Below, in pieces: positions 11,151 through 22,240 of a DNA stretch of 64,000 bases. The translations under genes and the position numbers were made by a program. Position 1 is the first letter of the stretch; each line of letters begins with the position of its first letter. The notes under the pieces are model-generated. The model worked only from the letters and a program-made list of their open reading frames with translations, was not told the DNA's origin and did not search any database. Source of the DNA: Diatrype stigma (Eukaryota; Ascomycota; Sordariomycetes; Xylariales; Diatrypaceae); the NCBI GenBank assembly GCA_022225965.2, contig JAKJXP020000043.1, positions 248,001 through 312,000 of the forward strand. Reading direction: 5' to 3'.

Positions 11151-12984
11151 TCCGTTCTGATATATAAACCTTTAAGTATGGGATAAAATAAAGGAATTCC
11201 TTTAGCTCTTTTTAAATCTTTGGGTAATTTTCTTTTAGTGCTTACCTTATAAAGCGATTTCGGTACTTTATTAATAAACAAATCTTTTCATTAATAAGCT
11301 CGAATCTTAGGATATTAATACTATTAGCGAATAAAATTATTTTTTTAAAGGCAATACTTATGGAAATAAAATCCAATCGGGGAAAGTATTAATAATAAAG
11401 GAAATTATAAAAATTATCGAAAAATCGGGCTGATATATTATAATTATCGATAAAAATATCGAAAAAAACGTTTAAGCCGGGATAATAACCAAATAATAAC
11501 GGAATCGCCGGTTTTTGTAATGCATTATTTTCGGCTATAAGCTATTTACTAAAGCTTATATTACCTAATGTATAATAAATATATAATAATCCAGTTATAT
11601 CTTAAGGCATTCGTATATTAAATCATTATTTATTTGGAATAATAAATGCCGTTTTGGCTTAATCTTTTTGTTTCGTTTTAACGGATTAGTAATCATGTAA
11701 CGCATTTTCCTGGAAATAAATTAAATGATTTCCTTAAATTATAATATAAAACATTCCGTTTTGATTATGTATTGGCTATTAAGGTTTTAAAATAACCGAA
11801 TTAATTGATTTGTAATTCATAATTATTCGACGATTTCCATTTTTTTTAAGGGGGTATTAAAAATACGTATCCTATCGTTTAATTCCCGGAATAATAAATC
11901 CTATTCGTTCGATTTATGGGAAGATCCGTGCAGCGAATTTCCGGTTATCTGGAATATATTTAGGTTATTTAAATTTAAAAGGTTTAACGGATTCGTCGAT
12001 AATAATGGTATATTATACCAAATCAATTAAACGAATATCGCTTAATGCTTTTATAAAGCAGTTTTTTTAGGTATAACAAAGTCGGCGGACTTTTGCTTAT
12101 TTTTTTAACGTATCGGCAATATTGCTAATTATGATTCCTATATTATTAAACCATTAATTAACCAACCATTAAGGGTTTAAATTAATATCTTTTTGTTTTG
12201 GTCGATAATTAATTACGGAACGTTTCGAAAATGCCTATATTAAGGTTATATTCGTAAATGGAAAAAATCGAAAACGAGGAATTATAGCAAAAAAACGTAT
12301 TATAATAGCATATAATTATTTAATATATTTATTAATTGGGAATAAATCCGCCCGAAAAAACTTAATTATTTTTTTCTTTTTTTTTAAATAAGGACCAAAA
12401 TTATTCCTAAAACTCTTATTATAATAAATAGCATTTAAAGCCAATTTTTCGTTATTAAGGTTATCGAGAGTTAAAGTTGTTTCTTTACGATTATCGTATA
12501 TTTTTATGTATCGTAACGAAGCGCCGTAAATTCTATATATATCGTTCTTTATAATATTAATAATTTTATTTTAACATATCTGCTTATTTATCGAAAGCAA
12601 TGGCAAATCGGGCAAATCCCGGACTTAAAGATTATTATAAGCCAATCTTCTTTATTATCGGGTATTAAGGCCGTTAATAATACAGTTTTTATAATCGAAA
12701 TGAACTTTATGAAAAACGAAAGGTTATATTAACGAATTCCTTAATAGGATTATTAATACTTTTTTATTTTTTGGTCGTTTATTTAGATCCGGCAATATAA
12801 TCAATTAAGATCCAGCATTATCGAAACCAATAGGGGTCGTAAAAAGGGAAGCCCAAATAGGGATTCGGTTTTTATTAACGATAGGAAAAAAAACAAGCAA
12901 TCGATTAATAATCCACAAATTAATTTCCGAAAGATTTCGATTAATCGAGACCAATATAGCTATAAAACTAATTATATTCATTAT

Positions 12985-13150
12985 GACCTAACGGCCCAAG
13001 CAAGACATAATGGAATGAAGAATCAACGACGTTGGTGCCGTTGGAATTACCATTGGAGCTAAATCAAATGTATCAGGGCTTGGTTAACCTTAATTATTGG
13101 ACCTCCCATAACCATCTGGAACTAAAACTTCGTCCCTTTTGCTCCTAAGA
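12985..13150. other. Patch of non-RIP sequence inside the island
   Basis: About 165 bp of near-normal composition rich in CA/TG (for example GGCCCAAGCAAGACATAATG) lies between heavily RIP-altered stretches. It may be single-copy sequence caught between two elements, or a recent insertion. No coding potential was recognised. Confidence 0.5.
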
Positions 13151-13999
13151 TCTTTGGTTCATCCCGAATAAAAAAGATGAAATAAATAGAATCGAAAAAA
13201 ACACAAAACTAAAGGTAGCATTTTGCCTTGTTAATGGCTTCGAAATAATCTTTCGTAAGCTTAAACGGAGATTTATACTGGCCTTATAAATCTACCAATC
13301 GCGGCTTTGTCGTAATCGGTACTAAGATCGCTTATTAAGGATTACTCTGCCTTTTTAAGATTCGAAACAACTCGTTATTATCCAGATTCGGATATTAATG
13401 TTTCAGCCAAAAAATCGCTTTCTTAATTCGGATACGATATAGCAATAAATTCTCCGAATTATTGGAAATTTATGGCTTAAGGATTTCCATAGTTGTATCG
13501 ACGACCAGTTAAGATATAACAAAACGAAACGATATAATTATAAAATTAAGGTTTATAATTTAAGTAATAATCGGACTTTAATAATTAATAAACTTTAATA
13601 ATTAGCAATAACCAAATATACGTTTAATATCCATTACAAAAAAAAAGCCAAAATTTCGCAACTTCCATTTTTATTTTCCGAATATCCTTATATTCCTTAT
13701 TAACAAAAATATATCATACCCATTATTACCTTTTTTTCGTTCTTTTTATTTCCTAGCAACTGCACCATTTATTATATACCAATTATTAATACCGTTCCTT
13801 TATTTCTTTTTTTATTTACGAATTTATTAACCACCATTAATAAAGGGATTAATAATAATCGGTCGTAAATTAATCGCTCGATTATTTATCGGCTTATACG
13901 GAATTTCCGGAACTGAATCCGATTTTTTTAAAAGCATATCTTCCGGACTTCGGTATGTAATTGGTACTTTTTAATAAATTGATTCTCGAAAAATTATTT

Positions 14000-15000
14000 A
14001 AATAAATAATTTAAAATTAACAACGTAAACCTTTCGTAACCGTCTTTAAACCATTGGATTAATAACTTTTACCGATATATCGGAAATAATTTTATATATC
14101 CTTAATAAACCTTACTAGGCGGGCATAAACTTTAAAGCCTTATTTTTATTATTAACATTATGCTTTGGGCTAGCTTTTTTAATTTAACGGATTTTCCGAT
14201 CTTTAGGTTTAATATATTCCTAAACCTAATCGTTTTTAACGTATCCGTAAATTAAGCCAAACGATTTTCGTTTATTACGTCGTACGTAATGTTTTTTTAA
14301 GTTTTTTCTTACTTCATTTCGTTATTCATAAAGCTTCATTTTTTTAAACGGTTCGTTTATAAGCATATAAGGTTTATTATTGCCTAATATATTAATAATT
14401 AAACGCATTTATTACCCAAATATTATCATTATTAGAAACATTTTGGTATTTTTTATTATTCGTAAATTAATGGCTTTAATAATACGTAAAAACTTTCCAG
14501 GCCATTAATTAATTCCTTTATATCCTTTTAAAAAGTACCATTTCCTAAATTGGTTAATAATTAACTTTACCGATCGTTTAACCATTTCCAAAAATTATGG
14601 GGAATAAAGGGAACCTTAAAAATACTTAACTTTCCGCTTTTCGAAAAATGCTTTAATAATTAAATAAATAAAAGCAAATCCATTATTGCAATATATTTCT
14701 CGTAAATTTCCGAAAATAAAGATTAATAATTCCTAAAACTTAAGAATTTAATATCATAACGCATTCGTAACCGCCATAGCAAAAACGAATCGGAAAAAAT
14801 AATCGACGATTACCAAAATAAATTTGGATCCATTAATTCCTTAAAGGAAAAAAGGGCCAATAAAATCCATACCTACGAAATCCCAGGGTTTCATTACGAC
14901 TATTTTTTTAAAGTTAACAGTCGATAAAAACTTAGCCCCAATTTTAACGTAAACGTAATATCATTAAAAATATTATATTACATTTACGTATTTCGTAAAT
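14000..15000 (-). pseudogene. Gypsy integrase remnant
   Basis: Read on the minus strand from about 14,900 down: PWDFVGMDFIGPF, then GSKFILVIVDYFFRFVFAMA, then FGNLREIYCNNGF (the second catalytic Asp of the D,D-35-E core changed to Asn), then a C-terminal segment with a basic LKKHYVRR-like stretch near 14,250-14,350. This is the core of a Ty3/Gypsy integrase and the strongest protein match in this element. The His/Cys zinc-binding region probably lies at 15,000-15,200 but is too decayed to read. On the minus strand the integrase lies upstream of the RNase H remnant, the reverse of normal Gypsy order, which supports rearrangement. Confidence 0.75.
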
Positions 15001-15249
15001 TACCAGAAATTTCCGATAAGCTTTTTAAGAATAACCGTTATAACGTAATAGCCATATCCGTTATAAGACCATATTAAGGCCAAACTGACCTTATTAAGCA
15101 TTACGCATTCGGAAAAGGCCCCATTTTTTTCGATTCGGTATAAGTAATTATTAATAAATCGGTAACGATAAATATCGCGGATTATTAGTTTTCGTCGTGC
15201 CTAAGTCTTATTTTTAATAGCATCTGGACCAATAACCAAATATCGGATA

Positions 15250-17267
15250 ACATCTTCATATCACTTTATATTAACGTAATTTTTGGCCAACCGCTTAAAA
15301 ACTTTGTTAACAAATCCAGGAATCTCAGCTTTACTGGCTAATAAGGCCAGGAAGAAAGAAAATAAATATAAGGATGGGCCTGAATAACAAGGTTTAACGG
15401 CAATATAACGGAGGAGAGATTTGCGCCTATTATACCTACGCCAAAAGTTATATCCGCCCTGGTTTTCTAAATTATGTTCAGCAAACGATAAAAGATACAA
15501 TCGAATTATACGATCCCCGAAAAGTCCCGGCCAAAAATCATTATTATAAACGATTAATTAACGATAAGCATTCCGAATTAAAAAAATCGTTCGTATAATA
15601 AGAAACTTTGCGATGCTTTTTTTTTAAACGGATCCATAACGAAATGAAAAAATTAAATTTGCCTTATTATTATTTTCGTACGGCATTTACGATTAAATTC
15701 GGATCTTTCAAGTACTTAAAAAAAAACGGGGATAGCCATATAAAGCGCTTATTATAAAATCTCCTACTTTATCAAAATTCCTAAAAGAATGGGATACCCA
15801 GTAACGCCAACGCTTAACCTTATTTCGAAAGATTATTAAGGCATTTACTAAACCTAATAAAACCTCGACTAAGCCCAAAAGAATATTAACCAAGGCTTTT
15901 AAAGCTTCCAAAGATATAACAAAAGGTAAAGATTTTTTAGCCAATAAAACAATAAACGAAAAACAAATTAAAAAGATTAATAACCATTGCGGATTCTTAC
16001 TTATTAACCCTCCAATAAACGAGCGTTTTTTTTTAAACCATAAAAATATTAAGAATCCATTATTTAAAACCCCATTTAGCGATAACTTTAAAAATCGAAT
16101 TAATAATCGCTTAAATAACTTAATTAATCCGTTAGCCTTTTAAAATGTCGTTAATAAGGTTAATTAAATAATAACGAAAAAAAAAATGAATAATTCGTTT
16201 TTATTCCAAAAAAACCTTTTTTTTATTTTAAACCAATTAAATAATATTATAAATAAAATAACAAAACGTCTGTATAAAATGAAAATGGTCGTTAAAAATT
16301 TCCAAATTAAACATAACTAATTGGCCGATTTTTATATATTACGAATTAAGCCTATCCATTTAAAAGAATTTATTAATAAAAAGGTTCTTTTTTAACTGGC
16401 GAATATAACGACTTTTATTTCAAATCTAATTGCGACCTTAACGATTATAAACGCTTAACGAAACGAAATAATTAAATAAGTAACCAAAATAAAAACATTT
16501 ATCGATGGCCTAACCATTATTATCCAATTACGAACGGATAAAATAAAAGCATTAAAAAGCAAAAAAAATAAAAGCGAATTAATAATTCGAAAAATAATTA
16601 ACGTTATGAAATCATTACAAAGCCGTATAAATAAGTTAACGTTATCTTTTTATTTTATTTTGAAAATCCTTCGATAAATATTATTAATTAAAACGACCAT
16701 TAAGACCTTTTTCTTTAAAGCCTGTAGCACTTTAATTTCGAACGCTTAAAAATTCGTTAAAACAAGTCGTCGTTTAATAAATACTATTAAGAATTATCGT
16801 TTTATATAAGGTATTTATAAAATTACGTTTCGAATGGCTCGCAATATATCGGGTCGTATTATAACGATTTTTGCATTTATCGGCATTAGCCTTTATAAAT
16901 GGGATTATTATAAATCGATTTACCGATAATTTAAAAAGCTTGCATTAATAATAACTTAATACCTTGCTTATACTAACGATTTTTCTTTTTTCGTCGAATT
17001 ATTCCATTCATTCCTTACCTAGCCGGTTTTAGCTCCTAATTAAGATATTATTATTACTTATTAACCGACATTTAACTTATAAGTTTTGGGTATTATTTAC
17101 GTTAAATGGATCTTTATGGATTATATAAGCGATATATGGATTTACGTTTTTTCTTTTCGTAAAGTCGTCTATTAATAAATGGGATTTTAGAAGGTCGTTT
17201 TTCTTTTCTTTTCATTTATTAAGAATGCCGTTGCGGTAATCGGCTTTAGGGGCGATCTGGCCGTATA
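15250..17267. other. Decayed transposon sequence, unassigned
   Basis: AT-rich and RIP-altered. Open frames up to ~79 codons (15,261-15,500 and 15,708-15,944, both minus) show no domain I recognise. The segment GAAAATAAATATAAGGATGG with a shared GGCCTG end occurs both here (~15,358) and at ~10,420, suggesting a shared element part. Confidence 0.4.
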
Positions 17268-17387
17268 TGGGGCGGTTACGTAAATTCGCTACTAAATAAA
17301 TCTCCTTAGCTATTAGCTTAGCTTTACTCACTTAGCAGAATACAACTTCGTTTCCCCCTTATTCCGGATCCCTACAGTAATTCCACA
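17268..17387. repeat. LTR, right copy (120 bp)
   Basis: Begins TGGGGCGG and ends TTCCACA; full-length match to 6,025-6,144. It keeps more CA/TG than the left copy. Confidence 0.85.
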
Positions 17388-17600
17388 GGCTTTAATCGCC
17401 TTCTGACCCACATTTTGCCCGCTTCGCGGATGTAATCAGGGACTTTTACTTTATTACGAACCTTCATTTTGTTACATTAATTAGTACATACAATTTGTAT
17501 GCGTTCCTAGCCAAAAAGTATGTAGCGCACCGTATTGCAATGTTCCGCATAAATGCATCAAAATAAAGCCGGACCGGCCCCGACGAAGATTTTAACGATA
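17388..17600. other. Ordinary-composition patch right of the LTR
   Basis: About 210 bp with normal CA/TG content and no recognised gene, containing the near-palindrome CATACAATTTGTATG. It may be flanking host sequence that escaped RIP because it is single-copy. Confidence 0.45.
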
Positions 17601-17959
17601 CTTATAAGCAATTGCTGCCTTTCGAAATAACCTATGATATACGATAATTATAAGGCTCGGAAATGCTAATTGCAGCGGTTAAAAGTGCTAATTATAGCGA
17701 TTAAGGGTGTTAATTATAGGTATTAATAATTATACGTACTAAAGCCGTATTGCTTTATTCGATAATTTATTATAAAAGGCTTATATATAAGTGCCTTATA
17801 TTAATATATACGGTTATATTAATAAATAATGAAGTATATAAGGTTGCATTTAATTTATATAAGAAATTATATAAATAACTTTATAAAATAAAGGTTCGTA
17901 ATAAAATGAAAATACCTAATTATATTCGCAAAGCGAATAAAATGTAGGTTAAAAGGCAA

Positions 17960-18360
17960 TTAAAGCCTTAACGAGTAAGTTATAAGCTTGCTTATATCGT
18001 AATAAAACGAAGAATTATTATGTCGCTTTTTTTTTTATAAAAATTAAGTAAAGTCGGCTGTTTTAAATAAGAAAGTAACTTAATATGCGTATAACGGCCC
18101 GTGCATTTTTAAAGCGGCTAGTGCCGGTATGGGCTAGGCTTTAACGGGCTAGCCTAGCGTTTGCTTTAAGCTATAAATGGCTCGCGCTAAGTTTAATACG
18201 GCTAGCTTATGGCTTAATTTAAACCGTAAATGGCTAGCTTTTATAATAATGCCACTTAATTAAAGTTGGCCTTATTATTACTTATTTACTTATTATAATT
18301 TTAACTTATTAATTAAATGCATTTTTAATTTATATAAATTATTAACTTATAATTATTATT
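17960..18360. repeat. Dispersed repeat, ~390 bp, copy 1
   Basis: Matches 21,850-22,240 in the same orientation; both contain AAGCTTGCTTATATCGTAAT followed by AAAACGAAG, and later AAGAAAGTAACTTAATATGC. This copy keeps more GC (GGCTAGTGCCGG-type stretches) than the second. The element type is unknown. Confidence 0.8.
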
Positions 18361-18620
18361 ACTTACTTATTATTACTTATTTACTTATTATTACTTATTT
18401 ATTTATTATTACTTACTTATTTATTATTATTTATTTATTTATTATTACTTATTTACTTATTATTATTTATTTACTTATTATTATTTACTTATTTATTATT
18501 ACTTATTTACTTATTATTATTTATTTACTTATTATTATTTACTTATTTATTATTACTTATTTATTTATTATTACTTATTTACTTATTATTATTAACTTAT
18601 TTATTATTACTTATTTATAT
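18290..18620. repeat. AT-only minisatellite, RIP-converted
   Basis: A long run of TTATTATTACTTATTTA-like units. Read on the minus strand it equals the GGTAGGTAGCAGCA-type minisatellite at 19,081-19,493 after CA to TA and TG to TA changes, so I interpret it as the same array after heavy RIP. Confidence 0.6.
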
Positions 18621-19080
18621 TAATATTAATAATTATTAATACTTATAATTACATTTAATTATAATTATATTTAGTTATTTTAAATTACTTAGTTATTATA
18701 AGCTTTTTAATTTATATAAATAACCGAATTATTATTATTATTTATTTATTTATTATTACTTACTTATTTATTATAATATTAACTTATTAATTAAATGTAT
18801 TCTTAATTTATATAAGTTATTAACTTATAATTATTATTACTTATAATTACACTTATTATTGCACTTATTATTATAAGCCATTTAGCGAATAATAACTACT
18901 TAGCAAATTATATAAGCTAAGTAGCTGCTATTAGCTAGGGGCTTATAATAGCTAGGGGGCTTATAATAGCTAAGTGGCTTGCAATAATAGGTGCAATTAT
19001 AGGTGCCAGCAGCTATTAGTACTAATATAGGTAGGTAACCTACATATATAAAAAATGCACCCAATCGGAGGGCTAAGACT
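18621..19080. other. Old repeat patchwork
   Basis: AT-rich sequence made of recurring pieces (AATTAAATG...TTAATTTATATAA, TTATAATAGCTAGGGGCTTA) that recur at 29,150-30,700 and 45,467-45,640. No gene was seen. Confidence 0.5.
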
Positions 19081-19195
19081 TGCAGGTAGGTGGCAGTAGG
19101 TAGGTAAATGGCAGCAGGTAAGTAGGTGGCAGCAGGTAGGTAGGTGGTAATAGATAAGTAGATGGCAGCAGGTAGGTAAGTGGCAGCAGCAGTTC
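19081..19195. repeat. Minisatellite (GGTAGGTAGCAGCA-type), least mutated array
   Basis: Tandem units such as GGCAGCAGGTAAGTAGGT, period about 18 bp with internal 4-bp GGTA/AGTA steps. The Leu/Cys/His-rich minus-strand frame here is a by-product of the repeat. Confidence 0.8.
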
Positions 19196-19356
19196 GGCCG
19201 CTTACGTAAGCTAAGGGGCTTGCAACAGCTAGGTGGTTTGGAATAGCTAGGTGTAATTACAGCTAGGTACAATTATAGGTGCCAGCAGCTATTAGTATTA
19301 ATATAGATAGGTGACCCATATAACTAAAGGATGCACCCAATCGGAAGGCTCGAATT

Positions 19357-19493
19357 ATGGCAACAGGTAGGTAGCAGCAGGTAGGTAGGTAGCAGCAGGT
19401 AAATAAGTGGCAATAAGTAGGTAGGTAGCAGCAGGTAGGTAGGTAGCAGCAGGTAAGTAAGTGGCAGTAAATAGGTAGGTGGCAGCAGGTACC
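19357..19493. repeat. Minisatellite, second array
   Basis: Same unit as at 19,081-19,195, with the clearest 18-bp period: GCAGCAGGTAGGTAGGTA repeated. It is preceded by the same GATGCACCCAATCGGA block that precedes the first array. Confidence 0.8.
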
Positions 19494-20024
19494 TAGCCGG
19501 GGGACCCCCCCTGTAGAAAACTATAGCTGCTAGGCAATTTAATTCGAACAGAAGCACTTTAAATTAATATTTTAGCTTTATTTAAACATAACTGTTTTTA
19601 TCTTTATTTAATGCAATTAATTATAATTAAATAAATAGCAATTAAATTATATAATACTTAATTAAAACCATTAATATCTTATAATATTAATTATATTTAT
19701 TAAAAAGCAACTAATTAAAAATTAATCGATTAAATTAAATAATTTTATTATAACTAATTAATTTTATTATAACTAAGCAATTTTATTATAATTATAAAAA
19801 CTAAATACGTATTATTATATATAAGTCGGTTTCGAATAAACTTCGGGCTATATAATTAGCTATATGTATATAAATAAAAATTGCCTTATATAATGTATAC
19901 GTAATAACGTAACGTAATAATTAAGCCGTAAATTTTAATAACCATAAATCTTAAGTTTAATTTATAACTTAACTATAATATTATAATATTTATAATATAC
20001 TTAAATACTTAATAATATATTATA

Positions 20025-20423
20025 TATATATAATATTACGCGATCGACGGCCTAAAGGGCCATGCCGGTATACGTTTAATTCTAGCATAATAAGAAACCT
20101 TAAACCGAAATCGAAAAGAAAAACCTATTAATTCGTACCGAAGTCGCTTTTTTAGTTATATACAAAAGGTATTTAAAACGGTTTTTGCCCGCTCCTTATT
20201 ATAAAAAGGCCTAAAGCCATTTGTTAAATTAAAGTAAAGTTATAACGCGAAGCCGGTCCGGCCTTACGCCGCAAACGTACGGCGTACGCATTACTAAGTA
20301 TAATGCCGGTATGCTAAATAAGCGAAGGTAAGTTATGGGAGGGAAAGGGCGGTACGGGGTGGCCCGTGCGCCCGGTGCATCGCTCCGGATATAGGTAAAC
20401 CACCTGTTCCGGCCGGCGTCGAC
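20025..20423 (-). mobile_element. Tad1-like LINE, copy E (3' end only, 0.4 kb)
   Basis: Contains the shared LINE 3' terminus (GATCGACGGCCTAAAGGGCC near the low-coordinate end). It is flanked by an exact 15-bp target duplication, TAATAATATATTATA at 20,010-20,024 and 20,424-20,438. Strong 5' truncation is typical of target-primed reverse transcription. Orientation follows from the full-length copy at 22,283. Confidence 0.85.
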
Positions 20424-20438
20424 TAATAATATATTATA

Positions 20439-20761
20439 ATATATATATAATTTTAAATACTTATATATGGAATTTTCTTTATATAAATCCTTAGCCGTAT
20501 TAGTATTTTTAATTAATTAAAATGATTTAATAAGTGGGTTTAATATATTGGTTAAAATATTATAAAGTTATGTTTATATTAAATATATTAAGATGTTTTA
20601 ATTAATAAGGCTAATATGTCGGAAATTATGTTAAAGTATAAAAACCCTAATAAAGGTAATGTACTTTTAAATAAAATAATACAGCATTAAATACTTAAGG
20701 CTAACATTAGGTTTATATTTTAACATAATAGCAAACAAAGTTTCTTATAAGGGGGGTTCCT
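20439..20761. other. AT-rich spacer, nothing recognised
   Basis: RIP-altered sequence between LINE copy E and the next minisatellite array; no motif was recognised. Confidence 0.5.
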
Positions 20762-20937
20762 TAGCTAGGTAGGTAGGTAGCAGTAGGTAAGTAGGTAACA
20801 GCAGGTAAGTAAGTAGCAATAGGTAAATAAGTGGCAGTAAGTAAGTAAGTGGCAGCAGGTAAGTAAGTAGCAGCAGGTAAGTAAGTAGCAATAAGTAAGT
20901 AACAATAGGTAGGTGGCAATAAGTAGATGATATAAGG
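20762..20937. repeat. Minisatellite, third array (partly RIP-altered)
   Basis: Units such as GGTAAGTAAGTAGCAGCA with more AATAAG variants than the arrays at 19.1-19.5 kb, an intermediate stage towards the AT-only arrays. Confidence 0.75.
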
Positions 20938-21115
20938 CACCTAGCTTACGTAAGCCACCTAGGCTATAAGGGCCGTAATTGGGTGTATTATACGGAATTA
21001 CGGGTTTACCGAAATGAAAAAGCCCTTTCTTTTTTTTTAAAAAAGGGAAAAAAAGAGGCCGTTAATAACTGGCATTAAAAGCTTTTAAATATTTAATACT
21101 TAGCGCTATTAATAA
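20936..21115. repeat. Dispersed ~180-bp repeat with hairpin, copy 1
   Basis: Contains TATTATACGGAATTACGGGT followed by AAATGAAAAAGCCC and a C/T-rich then G/A-rich hairpin. The same block recurs at 21,449-21,625, 29,690-29,890 and 30,395-30,560. It is probably part of a larger old element. Confidence 0.75.
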
Positions 21116-21297
21116 ATAAGTAATAATAATAATTAAGCTGCTTATATAAATTAAAGAGCTAATAATAATTAAGTAATTTAAAATAATTAAGTATAATTAT
21201 AATTAAATATAATTATAAGTATAATTATAAGTATTAATAATTATTAATATAAGTAATTAACTTATTTAAATTAAAAATACATTTAATTAAAAAATTA

Positions 21298-21385
21298 AAA
21301 CTTATAATAAATAAATAAGTAATAATAAATAAGTAAATAATAATAAATAAATAAGTAATAATAAATAAGTAATAATAAGTAAATA
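21298..21385. repeat. AT-only minisatellite, RIP-converted
   Basis: AATAAATAAGTAATAATAAG-type units, the mutated form of the GGTAGGTAGCAGCA array. Confidence 0.55.
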
Positions 21386-21448
21386 ATATAAAGCATTTAA
21401 CTTATATAAATTACTTAAGTTATAAGGCTTATAATTAAATATATTATA

Positions 21449-21625
21449 CGGAATTACGGGTTTAAGTATGTAAGTTATAGGCTATAATTAGGTGCATCGT
21501 ATGGAATTACGGGTTTGCCCAAATGAAAAAGCCCCCTTTTCCCCTTTCGAAGAAAAGGAAAAGGAGGGGTTAAAGGAAAAGAAAGGGCCGTTAGCAATTG
21601 TTATTAAAACCTTTTAAATACCTGG
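21449..21625. repeat. Dispersed hairpin repeat, copy 2
   Basis: Contains GTATGGAATTACGGGTTTGC and a longer hairpin (CCCCTTTTCCCCTTTCGAAG against GGAAAAGGAGGGG). It is the least mutated of the four copies. Confidence 0.75.
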
Positions 21626-21849
21626 CACCTAGCAATGCGAAGCTTTTGTATACCTAGCACCTGCTACTGGAAGGTTTTTCGCACTTGCAGCTATACGTAC
21701 TAATTACTTAAAGCTGGCATTTAATACTTAGGCTCTTATGTTTCTCCGAATCGGAAAGGCCTTACGTTACTAGGTGTGATATAAAGGCCTAAATAGTTTA
21801 GCCTTAAAGTAATAATAAAGAACGAGATAATTACACTTTATTTAAGTAT

Positions 21850-22240
21850 TAACGTAAGTTTATAAGCTTGCTTATATCGTAATAAAACGAAGGGTTATTA
21901 TATCGCTTTTTTTTTATAAGAATTAAGTAAAGTCGGTTATTTTAAATAAGAAAGTAACTTAATATGCATATAACGGCTTATATACGCCTAAAGCGACTAA
22001 TGCCGATACGGGCTAGGCTTTAATAAGCTAGCTTAGCGTTTGCTTTAAGTTATAAATAACCCGTACTAGGCCTAATATAGCTAGCTTATGGCTTAACTTA
22101 AATCGTAAATAATTAATTTCTTTTATAATATTATTTAATTAAAGCTAGCCTTATTATTATTTACTTATTTATTATAATTTTAATTTATTAATTAAATGCA
22201 TTTTTTATTTATATAAATCGTTAATTTAAAATTATTAATA
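21850..22240. repeat. Dispersed repeat, ~390 bp, copy 2
   Basis: Matches 17,960-18,360 in the same orientation but is more AT-converted. LINE copy A is inserted just after it. Confidence 0.8.

Larger units (their letters stand above)
6025..17387. mobile_element. Composite Gypsy-type LTR region, RIP-destroyed
   Basis: Bounded by 120-bp direct repeats (6,025-6,144 and 17,268-17,387). The interior is very AT-rich, with stop codons in all frames. Gypsy-type remnants lie on both strands: a gag zinc knuckle (+, ~8,522-8,563), protease-like remnant (+, ~9,600-9,850), RNase H (-, ~10,450-11,150) and integrase (-, ~14,000-15,000), with a palindrome between the plus- and minus-strand parts. This order does not fit one intact element, so I read it as two or more rearranged elements. 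The 5 bases outside the two ends (ACTTA and GGCTT) do not match, so there is no target duplication. Confidence 0.75.

Noticed and set aside
15261..15944. Two minus-strand frames of 78-79 codons as possible small genes
   Set aside because: They lie inside the LTR-bounded element, share no known domain and have the codon make-up of RIP-altered DNA.
18997..19557. Minus-strand frames rich in Leu/Cys/His/Pro-Thr-Tyr repeats
   Set aside because: They are translations of the GGTAGGTAGCAGCA minisatellite, not proteins; both end where the arrays end.
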